From CAWCOU01 sp963797335 (lineage in GTDB: Bacteria > Pseudomonadota > Gammaproteobacteria > JAURND01), in assembly GCA_963797335.1 (NCBI GenBank), contig CAWCOU010000008.1, positions 62,001 to 126,000 of the forward strand: a DNA stretch of 64,000 bases, given 5' to 3'. A program made the position numbers and the translations under genes. The notes under the pieces are model-generated. The model was not told where the DNA came from. It worked only from the letters and a program-made list of their open reading frames with translations, and made no database searches. Shown here one piece after another: positions 8,068-15,581 of this stretch (within the stretch, counting starts at the first letter, position 1; each line of letters starts with the position of its first letter).

Positions 8068-9540
8068 TCAATTCACGATTTGCGGCAATACCGGAAATAA
8101 ATCAGAGGCCAGCATACCTCGCTCACCCTGTGTTTGAGCCACCACATCCGCCGCAAGCGCGTGTATCAACACGCCTGTTTGCGCTGCTGCTAACAACGAT
8201 AAACCTTGCGCTAAAAGCCCGCCTAAAATACCGCTGAGCACGTCACCCATACCACCCGAAGCCATGCCGGGATTGCCCGCAGTACAAACATAGGTCAGAC
8301 CTTGTTCGCCTCGAATTAAGGTTCCCGCACCTTTCAAAACAATAACACCACCGTAGCGCTGTTGTAATGCAGCAATAGCGGCAAAGCGATCCGCTTCTAT
8401 TTCTGCGCTGGAACAAGCCAATAAGCGGGCTGCTTCACCTGGGTGCGGGGTAAGAATCCAATCTTGTCTATGGCTCGGTGTTTGGGCTAAGCGATTTAAT
8501 GCATCCGCATCTACTACTTTGGGTAGGGAATTGTTCAGCGCTTCGGTAAAGATAGTATCAGCCCACGCATCTTTTCCTAAACCCGGCCCTAACACTAAAA
8601 CCGTTGCTTTGGCTAGCAAGGGTAGTAAGTCAGACGCTATTTCAACTGAATGACACATTAACTCAGGGCGCATCATACTGATGAAAGAGGCGTGATCAGC
8701 TCGCGTGCCTATGCTTACCAGCCCCGCCCCTACTCGTGCAGCTGCTTCAGATGCCATTCTGACAGCTCCCACCATGCCATGGTTACCACCCAAGGCCAGC
8801 ACGTGGCCGAAATCACCTTTGTTCGCACAGCGGCTACGCTTAGGAAGCATTTTTCTTAATACATCGTGTGATATTATTTGAGCATCCACTTCTGCTCGTG
8901 CCAATAAATCCTGCGGTAAACCTAAGTCGTCACAAATTAATTTACCGGTGAAATCTTTAGCCTGCCCTGTCACCAACCCTTTTTTAATGCCTATAAATGT
9001 CACAGTCACCTCAGCGTGGACGGCGTCCCCAGCTGTCTGGCCGGTATCGGCGTAAAGGCCGGAAGGGATGTCTAGAGAAAGTGTGGGCCGTTGGGCTTTA
9101 TTGATGGCGGTGATAGCCGATAAATAGTCACCATGCACTTGGCCGTGGATACCTATCCCCAAGAGTGCATCGATAACAACATCAGCTGCTGTGATGTCTT
9201 GATCTGTGTATGCGGTGATGGCTATGCCGGCGGCCAGACAATGTTGATAAGCTTGTTGGGTTACCTCACTAAAACGAGTCGGGTCTCCTACGGCATATAC
9301 GGTGACTTGTAAACCGTGGTTTTGTGCTAAACGCGCTAGCGTATAACCATCCCCGCCATTATTGCCGTGGCCACAAAACACAATTAGCTGCTGTGCTGAC
9401 GGCCAAAAACGCAACAATGCTTGAAAAGCCGCTAAACCGGCTTGTTCCATTAAGGTAGCGGGTTCATAACCGTATTGTTCATACGCGAGTTGTTCAATGT
9501 GCCGTATTTGTTGCACGCGGTAGAGATTTGCATTGTTCAT
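8068..9540 (-). CDS. nnr: Bifunctional NAD(P)H-hydrate epimerase / ADP-dependent dehydratase
   Basis: The enzyme repairs hydrated NADH and NADPH. The N-terminal half (about residues 1-215) epimerises the S and R hydrates, and the C-terminal half dehydrates them with ADP or ATP. The 490-residue protein shows the YjeF N-terminal motif FCGHGNNGGDGYTLARL, DALLGIGIHG and SLDIPSGLYADTG. The ribokinase-like domain follows, with ALGGNHGMVGA, VLGPGLGK, DADALN, LTPHPGEAARLL and AGNPGMASGGMGDVLSG. It heads the nnr-tsaE-amidase operon and diverges from tRNA-Ala. Confidence 0.97.
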   Translation of the reverse strand: MNNANLYRVQQIRHIEQLAYEQYGYEPATLMEQAGLAAFQALLRFWPSAQQLIVFCGHGNNGGDGYTLARLAQNHGLQVTVYAVGDPTRFSEVTQQAYQHCLAAGIAITAYTDQDITAADVVIDALLGIGIHGQVHGDYLSAITAINKAQRPTLSLDIPSGLYADTGQTAGDAVHAEVTVTFIGIKKGLVTGQAKDFTGKLICDDLGLPQDLLARAEVDAQIISHDVLRKMLPKRSRCANKGDFGHVLALGGNHGMVGAVRMASEAAARVGAGLVSIGTRADHASFISMMRPELMCHSVEIASDLLPLLAKATVLVLGPGLGKDAWADTIFTEALNNSLPKVVDADALNRLAQTPSHRQDWILTPHPGEAARLLACSSAEIEADRFAAIAALQQRYGGVIVLKGAGTLIRGEQGLTYVCTAGNPGMASGGMGDVLSGILGGLLAQGLSLLAAAQTGVLIHALAADVVAQTQGERGMLASDLFPVLPQIVN

Positions 9541-9570
9541 CAGAGGTCACTCAGTGAGAAATAGTATCCA

Positions 9571-9600
9571 TTGTGCTTTGGGAAGGAATTATAGTATAAC
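9571..9600 (+). promoter_or_regulatory. Candidate promoter of tRNA-Ala
   Basis: TTGTGC (9571-9576) and TATAAC (9595-9600) are spaced by 18 bp. They place the start near 9607, 27 bp before the mature tRNA. Good position and fair match to sigma70. Confidence 0.5.
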
Positions 9601-9633
9601 TAAGCGTTGATAAGGAATTTTTCTCTAGTCACT

Positions 9634-9709
<76 letters not shown>

Positions 9710-9834
9710 AGAAATCAAGATTCTTTGTGTCTTTCAGCCGGCTCGCTAATGATCCGCAAATTCATACCGTGACATGTGCAATTTAACGCGTATAGCATGC
9801 ACGTCAACCTGCACAGGTATCTTTACTTTATGGG

Positions 9835-9915
9835 TTATTGCCCAGCGGTCTGACCTTTAGCATAAGCTAACACTTCTTCTACACCTTTTAATAAACTTTG
9901 ACCTATTTTGCTCAT
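9835..9915 (-). pseudogene. Remnant of a HigA/NadS-type antitoxin N-terminus
   Basis: A 26-codon frame begins MSKIGQSLLKGVEEVLAYAKG and stops soon after. It resembles the leader of HigA/NadS-like helix-turn-helix antitoxins, which normally run to about 90-110 residues with an HTH domain that is missing here. No toxin gene lies beside it. It is 20 bp downstream of the Rpn-type gene, in a stretch of decayed accessory DNA. Confidence 0.4.
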
Positions 9916-9934
9916 ATTCGAGTGACTTCCGTGA

Positions 9935-10843
9935 TTAAGCATCAGAGAATAACGCGCGCACTTCTTCTACTGATAAATCAAGAAGAGCACCTATTTGCTC
10001 CAACGATAAGCCGGTTAGTTTGAGTGATTTTGCAATTTTTTTACGTTCTTCTATACGACCTTTCGCCTCACTGATATGTATCATTTCGTTAAAACTTGCT
10101 TCATCGTGCAAGCTTTCTTGGAATTTTTTATAACGGCGTCTTTCCGTTTCGTCCAGTTGCATTATCGCTAATTTTTTAGCAGCGCCTTGAATGCCTTGCG
10201 CAGAAAACTCGGGTTTAATCTGACTGTGCTTGAGAAAATAAATCCATTCATCCAGCTTATCTTGGATTCGTTCATGAAACTGAGTGATTTTAATGATGTA
10301 ATACTCTGGAAAAATATCTTCAGGCGTTTGACATTGATTGCAACTACCGGTTGAGGCGTAGATTTGCTGTTCGCTTGGGTTTAAATCCAAGGTATCGCCA
10401 AAGTGCAACCCTTTAAACGTGGTGCTACCTTTATAAAGGTAATCTTTACCCACCCCTAAATTAAAAAATACAATGCTGACTGAAATCACTTTACAGATAT
10501 TTTTATACTTCTCCCCTATTCGTATATGCTCACAAACGACTTTCGATGTTCCATACAGCAAGCGACTTAAATAATCCCATTGGCTAGCACATTGCATTTC
10601 AACGATGATGCGCTGCCCCTGAGCGACCTTGACTAGAATATCCACTCGATTGAATTTGTCCTGAACATCCTCCTGATTGCTTTCTGACTCTAAGATACTT
10701 TCTATTTGAATCGGCATTTTTAGTAATTCAGATAAAAAGCCTTCTAGAATGTCAAAATTGGCTTTATGTCGCAATAGGTATTTAATTGCCCAATCAAAAC
10801 GAACTAATTTGGGTGAGGTTTGGTGTTCAGCTTCTGAGATCAT
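9935..10843 (-). CDS. Rpn family PD-(D/E)XK nuclease / putative transposase
   Basis: Rpn proteins are transposase-like nucleases, shown in E. coli to promote RecA-independent recombination. The 302-residue protein opens with FDWAIKYLLRHKANFDILEGFL, the typical N-terminus. The nuclease core follows: D in NRVDILVKV and the ExQ motif in RIIVEMQCASQWDYLSRLLYG. The C-terminus (about residues 245-300) is a helical KGRIEERKKIAKSLKLTGLSLEQIGALL tail of the family. The reading frame looks intact. It stands alone on the minus strand between tRNA-Ala and a PadR gene, so it was probably acquired. Its true cellular role is unknown. Confidence 0.85.
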   Translation of the reverse strand: MISEAEHQTSPKLVRFDWAIKYLLRHKANFDILEGFLSELLKMPIQIESILESESNQEDVQDKFNRVDILVKVAQGQRIIVEMQCASQWDYLSRLLYGTSKVVCEHIRIGEKYKNICKVISVSIVFFNLGVGKDYLYKGSTTFKGLHFGDTLDLNPSEQQIYASTGSCNQCQTPEDIFPEYYIIKITQFHERIQDKLDEWIYFLKHSQIKPEFSAQGIQGAAKKLAIMQLDETERRRYKKFQESLHDEASFNEMIHISEAKGRIEERKKIAKSLKLTGLSLEQIGALLDLSVEEVRALFSDA

Positions 10844-11150
10844 GGCTTTTGCCCAAAGGTTATTTTCCCCATCATCACAAAAATAAATTGTCTTGTAAAT
10901 ACCGCAGTGTTTCCAGGATAGGGAGCCCTATATCAGGTGGAAACCATCACCTCGGACAATGCGAAAATCAGAACTCGACTCCTCTTGAACTTCTCTAGTT
11001 TTGTGCATTGATAGCTAACTGACTTCATCGTTTCCATACGTTTTCTCCAGCAAAGAGAGGAAGCCTAAACCCATTTCTAACCCTACCCAGACAGGAACTA
11101 TTGGATAATATATTGATTTTAAATAAGTAATTAGGAATACTGCAAATGGT
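10844..11150. other. Intergenic region upstream of the Rpn gene, no gene seen
   Basis: About 300 bp between the divergent Rpn and PadR genes hold no supported coding region. A faint resemblance to the 3' half of the nearby tRNA-Ala is present near 10958-10987 but is too weak to call. Confidence 0.5.
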
Positions 11151-11207
11151 TTGACAGCTGCCATCCTTTCAAGCATAATACCTCTAAAAGATATACACTT
11201 TTATAGG
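11151..11207 (+). promoter_or_regulatory. Promoter and operator-like palindrome of the PadR gene
   Basis: TTGACA (11151-11156) and CATAAT (11174-11179) have ideal 17-bp spacing. Immediately downstream, CCTCTAAAAG (11181-11190) and CTTTTATAGG (11198-11207) form an imperfect palindrome covering the expected transcription start. PadR regulators usually bind such sites and repress their own operons, so autoregulation is likely (inference). Confidence 0.7.
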
Positions 11208-11215
11208 TTTTTAAA

Positions 11216-11764
11216 ATGAGCAAACAAAATCGAACCAAATATACCGTATTGGGCATGTTAGCCTTAGGCAATCACACCGGCTATGAAATTGTCAAAATGA
11301 TTGAGGGCAGTACCAACTATTTCTGGTCTGAAAGCGAAGGACAAATCTACCCTGCCCTAGCCTTGTGCGTTAAAGAAAAATTAGCCACGTGCACAGAAGA
11401 GCAATCTCAAAAAATACAGAGGATGAAAAAAGTCTACTCGATCACTGCGAAGGGGAAAAAGGAATTGATAGAGTGGCTTAAGAAAGAACCAAAAACCACA
11501 TTAGTGAGAAATGAACTTTTACTGAAATTGTTTTTTGGAAAAAATATGGAAGTTAAAGATAACTTGCACCATGTAATTCATTCACAAAAGGAAGTGGAGG
11601 AGGAGATAAAAATTTTTATTAATATCCGTGAGAAACTCCTTCGAGAACATAAAAACTCCCCACATTCAAAATACTGGCTTATTACCTTGGATTTTGGGTT
11701 AAAAACCGCTAAGGCTCAATTGGCCTGGTGCAAAGAAACGGAAAAAGTGCTGGAATCAGAGTAA
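11216..11764 (+). CDS. PadR family transcriptional regulator
   Basis: PadR proteins are dimeric winged-helix repressors. The 182-residue protein has the N-terminal PadR domain: YTVLGMLALGNHTGYEIVKMI, then SEGQIYPALALCVKEKLAT and KKVYSITAKGKKELIEWL (about residues 8-85). A helical C-terminal dimerisation domain follows, which together make the longer PadR/Vir-type form. A strong sigma70 promoter overlapped downstream by a palindrome precedes it. It is followed after 7 bp by a membrane protein gene, forming a likely two-gene autoregulated operon. The effector is unknown. Confidence 0.92.
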   Translation: MSKQNRTKYTVLGMLALGNHTGYEIVKMIEGSTNYFWSESEGQIYPALALCVKEKLATCTEEQSQKIQRMKKVYSITAKGKKELIEWLKKEPKTTLVRNELLLKLFFGKNMEVKDNLHHVIHSQKEVEEEIKIFINIREKLLREHKNSPHSKYWLITLDFGLKTAKAQLAWCKETEKVLESE

Positions 11765-11771
11765 GCATACC

Positions 11772-12338
11772 ATGTTAAAAAGTATTTTTTGTAGCTTTCT
11801 TCCTTGGATTTTATATTTTATTTTACTGGGCCACTCACAAACACAGGTGGATATTGCTGTTATTGTTGCCGCATGCACTTCTCTCATCTTTGAGTTCAGG
11901 GGCTTAAAAAAAGGTTTTATCCTTAGCTGGGGAACATTGGCCTTTTTTATTTTTATGTTTATTGCCGTGGTTTTGCTTAAAAGTCAATGGGTGGCTAAAC
12001 AAGCTTGGGTATTCTCAAATGGCATGTTAGCAGCTATTGCTTGGTTTTCTATTCTGGTCAGGCAACCTTTTACTATCCAGTACGCAAAGCTACAGGTCGA
12101 CAAGGAAAAATGGGGTCACCCTGTTTTTATTAAGATCAATTATATCTTAACCAGTGTATGGGGAAGTATCTTTGTCTTTAATTTATTGATCCATGTGTTG
12201 CGGGGGTCTCACCCCACTATAAATGGCTGGATTTTTGAGTGCATCACCTATTGCACGAGCATTTTTGGTATTTGGTTTACCGCATGGTTCCCCGCTTGGT
12301 ACAAAAAAAGAGCAGGGCAGCTGGCGCATGAAAAATAA
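11772..12338 (+). CDS. Integral membrane protein of unknown function, PadR operon
   Basis: I do not recognise a characterised family. The 188-residue protein has about five or six hydrophobic helices (near residues 5-21, 27-43, 49-68, 82-98, 125-145 and 156-175) and a basic C-terminus, so it is an inner-membrane protein. A polar loop RQPFTIQYAKLQVDKEKWG lies near the middle. The gene starts 7 bp after padR and is probably the target of that regulator. Transport or envelope stress functions are possible but not shown. Confidence 0.75.
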   Translation: MLKSIFCSFLPWILYFILLGHSQTQVDIAVIVAACTSLIFEFRGLKKGFILSWGTLAFFIFMFIAVVLLKSQWVAKQAWVFSNGMLAAIAWFSILVRQPFTIQYAKLQVDKEKWGHPVFIKINYILTSVWGSIFVFNLLIHVLRGSHPTINGWIFECITYCTSIFGIWFTAWFPAWYKKRAGQLAHEK

Positions 12339-12623
12339 TCACACTCATCCATATTTATCAGTCAATTATTCAAACAAGTTTTGATTTCACTGCGCCCTTA
12401 AAAAGAGGGACACTTTATTCCCAATGAATGCCTTAAAATACCGTAGTGTCTTTTATAAAGCTTGGATGGTAAAATCCTTCGCTATGCGGGAATGACTGGG
12501 GTGCGTTGGGTTAAACATAACTTATACAATTCGTCTGCATTATTTACATTAGAATACCACCTGCATTTGCAGCCATTCCTGCTAGAATACTAACGAAAAT
12601 ACAGTTAATTTATCAAGTGAGCT

Positions 12624-13286
12624 ATGATTATGACCGAATCAAAGAATTATTCTAAAAATATCGACAAATGCAAAAGTTTAATGGGAGAACTACACAAAAT
12701 TTTGGGCGAGTATTTTTGCCGAAACATCCCGAGTAAGAAAGAGTCAGCTATTATTAAACAATATATACCTGACCTTATAACCCCAGAATATACTTTACAA
12801 GCTATACCCTCACGCCTGTTTAGGCCGCATGGACAACCTGGCCTTACAATAACCATAGGTTTTTTGAAACAAATAAACTCCTGTCATCAATACATCGATC
12901 TACTGGATACTATTTATCAATTTGGCCTTGACGGTAAAAGTCAGACTACCCCACAAGGCGATTTAAAGAAATCTCTACTTAATTTATTAATTAAAGAACT
13001 AAACATATCTGAAGACAGTTATCAACCGAAATCCAATAACGCAATTCTAAACCCTCAATTATCCATCATAAACCTTCCTTTTAGCGGAACAATTACCATA
13101 CCAACGATTCTGGAATCTGCTGAAAATAAAACGTGGAGCAAAAAACTAGCAGCCTTGGAAATACCCATGAACAACATACAATCCATGCGCGAAGCGACTG
13201 AAGCCAAAATTGTACTATTTAAAGAAACTCAATTTTCTACGAACATCATTGAACTAACTGCGGACTATTTGAAACCTGATATTTAA
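12624..13286 (+). CDS. Hypothetical protein, AT-rich orphan
   Basis: No family is recognised. The 220-residue protein is soluble, has no signal peptide or membrane segment, and its codon use is more AT-rich than its neighbours. The start may be ATG 12624 or ATG 12630, and GTGAG lies upstream. It stands alone between the PadR operon and an MFS gene. In a Dot/Icm-bearing genome such orphans are sometimes effectors, but no eukaryotic-like domain or clear C-terminal secretion signal is seen. Confidence 0.6.
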   Translation: MIMTESKNYSKNIDKCKSLMGELHKILGEYFCRNIPSKKESAIIKQYIPDLITPEYTLQAIPSRLFRPHGQPGLTITIGFLKQINSCHQYIDLLDTIYQFGLDGKSQTTPQGDLKKSLLNLLIKELNISEDSYQPKSNNAILNPQLSIINLPFSGTITIPTILESAENKTWSKKLAALEIPMNNIQSMREATEAKIVLFKETQFSTNIIELTADYLKPDI

Positions 13287-13387
13287 ACTTAGAATGGCTT
13301 GGCATTTACCATGAGTACGTCGTACCGGCAGCGCACTTCATGCTAGAATGACCCATGAATGCCCTCATTTAAATTTGGAGACACCTC

Positions 13388-14581
13388 GTGAATGACAATC
13401 CTTCAGCCGCAACTCAGCCAACAACGGAAAAAAGCGCATGGCGATTTGTCTTACTGTTAGGTTTTGTGAGCCTGTTTTCAGATATGGTTTATGAAGGAGC
13501 GCGCAGCATTACGGGGCCTTTTTTGGCATTATTAGGCGCCAGCGGTGCTGCTGTTGGCATTATTGCTGGTTTGGGTGAACTGATTGGTTATACATTACGC
13601 TTATTAACTGGCTTTATCATCGAGCGAACCTCCCGTTATTGGTTATTCACCTTCTTAGGGTATTTATCCAACTTGAGTGTTCCCTTACTTGCTCTAGCAG
13701 GTTCTTGGCCAGTTGCAGCTGTTTTGATTATTCTGGAAAGGACAGGAAAAGCGGCACGCACGCCAGCGCGAGATGCCATGATTTCCTATGCTGGCAAACA
13801 AATAGGCATGGGGAAGGGTTTTGGCGTACATCAAGCGCTGGATCAAATAGGGGCTACCCTGGGCCCATTGATGGCCGCAGGGGTTTTATATGTGAATGGC
13901 GGATATCGCACCAGCTTTGCCCTATTTATTTTGCCCGCCTTGATTACCTTAGCGATTTTATGGATTGCTCAGCGATGTTATCCACATCCTAAAGAATTAG
14001 AGGTCAATTACCCGGAATTATCCCCTGAAAAGATGAATCGATTATTTTGGATTTATCTGGGCGGCAGCGCTTTAGTGGCGGCAGGTTATGCCGATTTTCC
14101 ACTGATGGCCTATCATTTTGAAAAGAGCGCCATGTTTTCCGCGCCATGGATACCGCTCACGTATGTCATTGCTATGGCTGCCAGCACCCTATCCGCTCTT
14201 TCTCTAGGAAGACTTTATGATCGTAAAGGCAGTAAAATTTTATTATTTGTGATTCCTTTATCCTCTATTTTTGCGCCCTTAGTATTCCTAAGCAGCAGCC
14301 CACTAGTTGCCCTTTTAGGGATGATTTTATGGGGCATTGGTATGGGGGCACAGAAATCATTGATAAAAGCTGTCGTTGGAACCCTTACTCCTCGTGATAA
14401 ACGCGCTTCCGCCTTTGGTATTTTCAATACTGGTTACGGTCTGGCCTGGTTTATAGGCAGTGCCTTGATGGGCTTATTGTACGATATTTCTCTTAGGGAT
14501 TTGACTATCTTTTCCATAGTTGCACAATTAGCTTCACTGCCTTTTATATTTAATGTGCAAAAAAGACTGCACCCAGCCTAG
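13388..14581 (+). CDS. MFS transporter
   Basis: A 397-residue major facilitator with about twelve hydrophobic segments. The loop 2-3 region reads LLTGFIIERTSRYWLF. A conserved stretch ERTGKAARTPARDAMISYAG lies near residue 120, followed by QALDQIGATLGPLMAAG, typical of a bacterial MFS group of uncertain substrate. The start is GTG with GGAG 8 bp upstream. It appears monocistronic. The substrate cannot be told from sequence; efflux of a small molecule is likely. Confidence 0.88.
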   Translation: MNDNPSAATQPTTEKSAWRFVLLLGFVSLFSDMVYEGARSITGPFLALLGASGAAVGIIAGLGELIGYTLRLLTGFIIERTSRYWLFTFLGYLSNLSVPLLALAGSWPVAAVLIILERTGKAARTPARDAMISYAGKQIGMGKGFGVHQALDQIGATLGPLMAAGVLYVNGGYRTSFALFILPALITLAILWIAQRCYPHPKELEVNYPELSPEKMNRLFWIYLGGSALVAAGYADFPLMAYHFEKSAMFSAPWIPLTYVIAMAASTLSALSLGRLYDRKGSKILLFVIPLSSIFAPLVFLSSSPLVALLGMILWGIGMGAQKSLIKAVVGTLTPRDKRASAFGIFNTGYGLAWFIGSALMGLLYDISLRDLTIFSIVAQLASLPFIFNVQKRLHPA

Positions 14582-14670
14582 CGCCTCTGCTTGATAAGCA
14601 AGGCTCTATAGCTTAAAATTCGAGGTGGTTTTGTATTTTAAATTTTCCTAAACTGCTTCGAGATAATACT

Positions 14671-15126
14671 ATGAGAAAACTACTAACTATTACTGCCTTA
14701 ATGATTTTATTACTACCATTGACTAATCAGATATATGCTCGGCAATTTTATACCCAAATGCCCTCCGGAAGTTATACCCAATCGTGTTCAAATTGCAGTA
14801 TGGATCGCTCCTCGTTAAAATGCACTTGCGCTGATCGCTCAGGTTTTCAAAGAAATACTTTTTTGCAAGATGCTCAATATTGTCAATCGGTTGAAAATAA
14901 TAATGGTCAACTACAGTGCTCCGGTTCGGATTCAGAGAGCTCTAGACCCTGGAAATTTCATCGTCGTCATGGCAGAACGGCAGATATTCAGGCTGGTCCC
15001 ATCTGGAATCAAGCGGATGCAGAACAAAAATGCCCTTCGCTTTGTCAGAATAATAGAGGACAGTGGACGGGTCAATGGAACACTACGGTGTGGGGACAAA
15101 TGTCTGTTTGTCAGTGCCGTTTTTGA
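14671..15126 (+). CDS. Secreted lectin with CVNH-like and MVL-like domains
   Basis: The 151-residue protein has a signal peptide (about residues 1-23, cleaved after IYA). Next is a cyanovirin-N homology-like segment (PSGSYTQSC, then SSLKCTCADRSG and NNNGQLQC, about residues 30-90). A C-terminal segment GPIWNQADAEQKCP...QWTGQWNTTVWGQMSVCQC (about 107-150) matches the mannan-binding MVL repeat. Both folds bind high-mannose glycans in characterised proteins. It is cysteine-rich, consistent with export. An adhesin or host-glycan binding role is inference. Confidence 0.8.
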   Translation: MRKLLTITALMILLLPLTNQIYARQFYTQMPSGSYTQSCSNCSMDRSSLKCTCADRSGFQRNTFLQDAQYCQSVENNNGQLQCSGSDSESSRPWKFHRRHGRTADIQAGPIWNQADAEQKCPSLCQNNRGQWTGQWNTTVWGQMSVCQCRF

Positions 15127-15179
15127 TCGCTCACTGGCGTTTGCCCTAACCAAGATTTTTGGGTAACAACTCATACACA

Positions 15180-15215
15180 CTGCCATCAAGTTAAGAAATA
15201 ACCTATTGATGGCAG
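15180..15215. other. Stem-loop after the lectin gene
   Basis: CTGCCATCAA (15180-15189) and TTGATGGCAG (15206-15215) form a perfect 10-bp stem 54 bp after the lectin stop. No T-run follows, so it may be a weak or factor-assisted terminator, or an mRNA-stabilising hairpin. Confidence 0.45.
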
Positions 15216-15246
15216 TTGGGCTAAGCAGGGGGATCCACACATCATT

Positions 15247-15447
15247 TCAAGAGGCATAAATGTCAAAATTAAATCGGTTTGTATTGGCATATTGCAGTTG
15301 ATGTTGTAAATAATTGCTTAGAGGACCATCATTAATATAGTCTATATGCAATACTGCGCAGGCGGCAAAATGTTCAGCTGCTGTGCCATCAATTAACTTT
15401 GGAATTACCGGATTGCCCTTTGGATCGCTGACAGAAACTCTATACAT
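15247..15447 (-). CDS. Small hypothetical protein, 66 aa
   Basis: No family is recognised. The short acidic-neutral protein has no signal peptide or membrane helix. A very strong AGGAGG site lies 9 bp before the ATG, which argues that it is translated. It is convergent with the lectin gene and lies 134 bp upstream of decayed repeat sequence before tamB. Confidence 0.5.
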   Translation of the reverse strand: MYRVSVSDPKGNPVIPKLIDGTAAEHFAACAVLHIDYINDGPLSNYLQHQLQYANTNRFNFDIYAS

Positions 15448-15581
15448 ATGGATATTCCTCCTGTGTTTACTCTATTAATATACTTATGAAATTTTGTACT
15501 TAATGTGTGCCACATTCGGGAGATCCCTCGCTGCGCTCGGTATGACGTGAAGCGCAGTTCGCATCAGCAAGTTGCGGTAGG

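Noticed and set aside
10958..10987. Resemblance to the 3' half of tRNA-Ala (AATGCGAA then TC, CTCGA, CTCCT words)
   Set aside because: Only one 8-base exact run with scattered matches; it could be chance. Too weak to call an attachment site.
12470..12515. Short stretch reading CGCTATGCGGGAATGACTGG
   Set aside because: Looks like debris of a common intergenic repeat; no structure or second full copy in the window.
15515..15555. Stretch GGGAGATCCCTCGCTGCGCTCGG before tamB
   Set aside because: A common intergenic repeat fragment in many proteobacteria; it has a small palindrome but no clear function.
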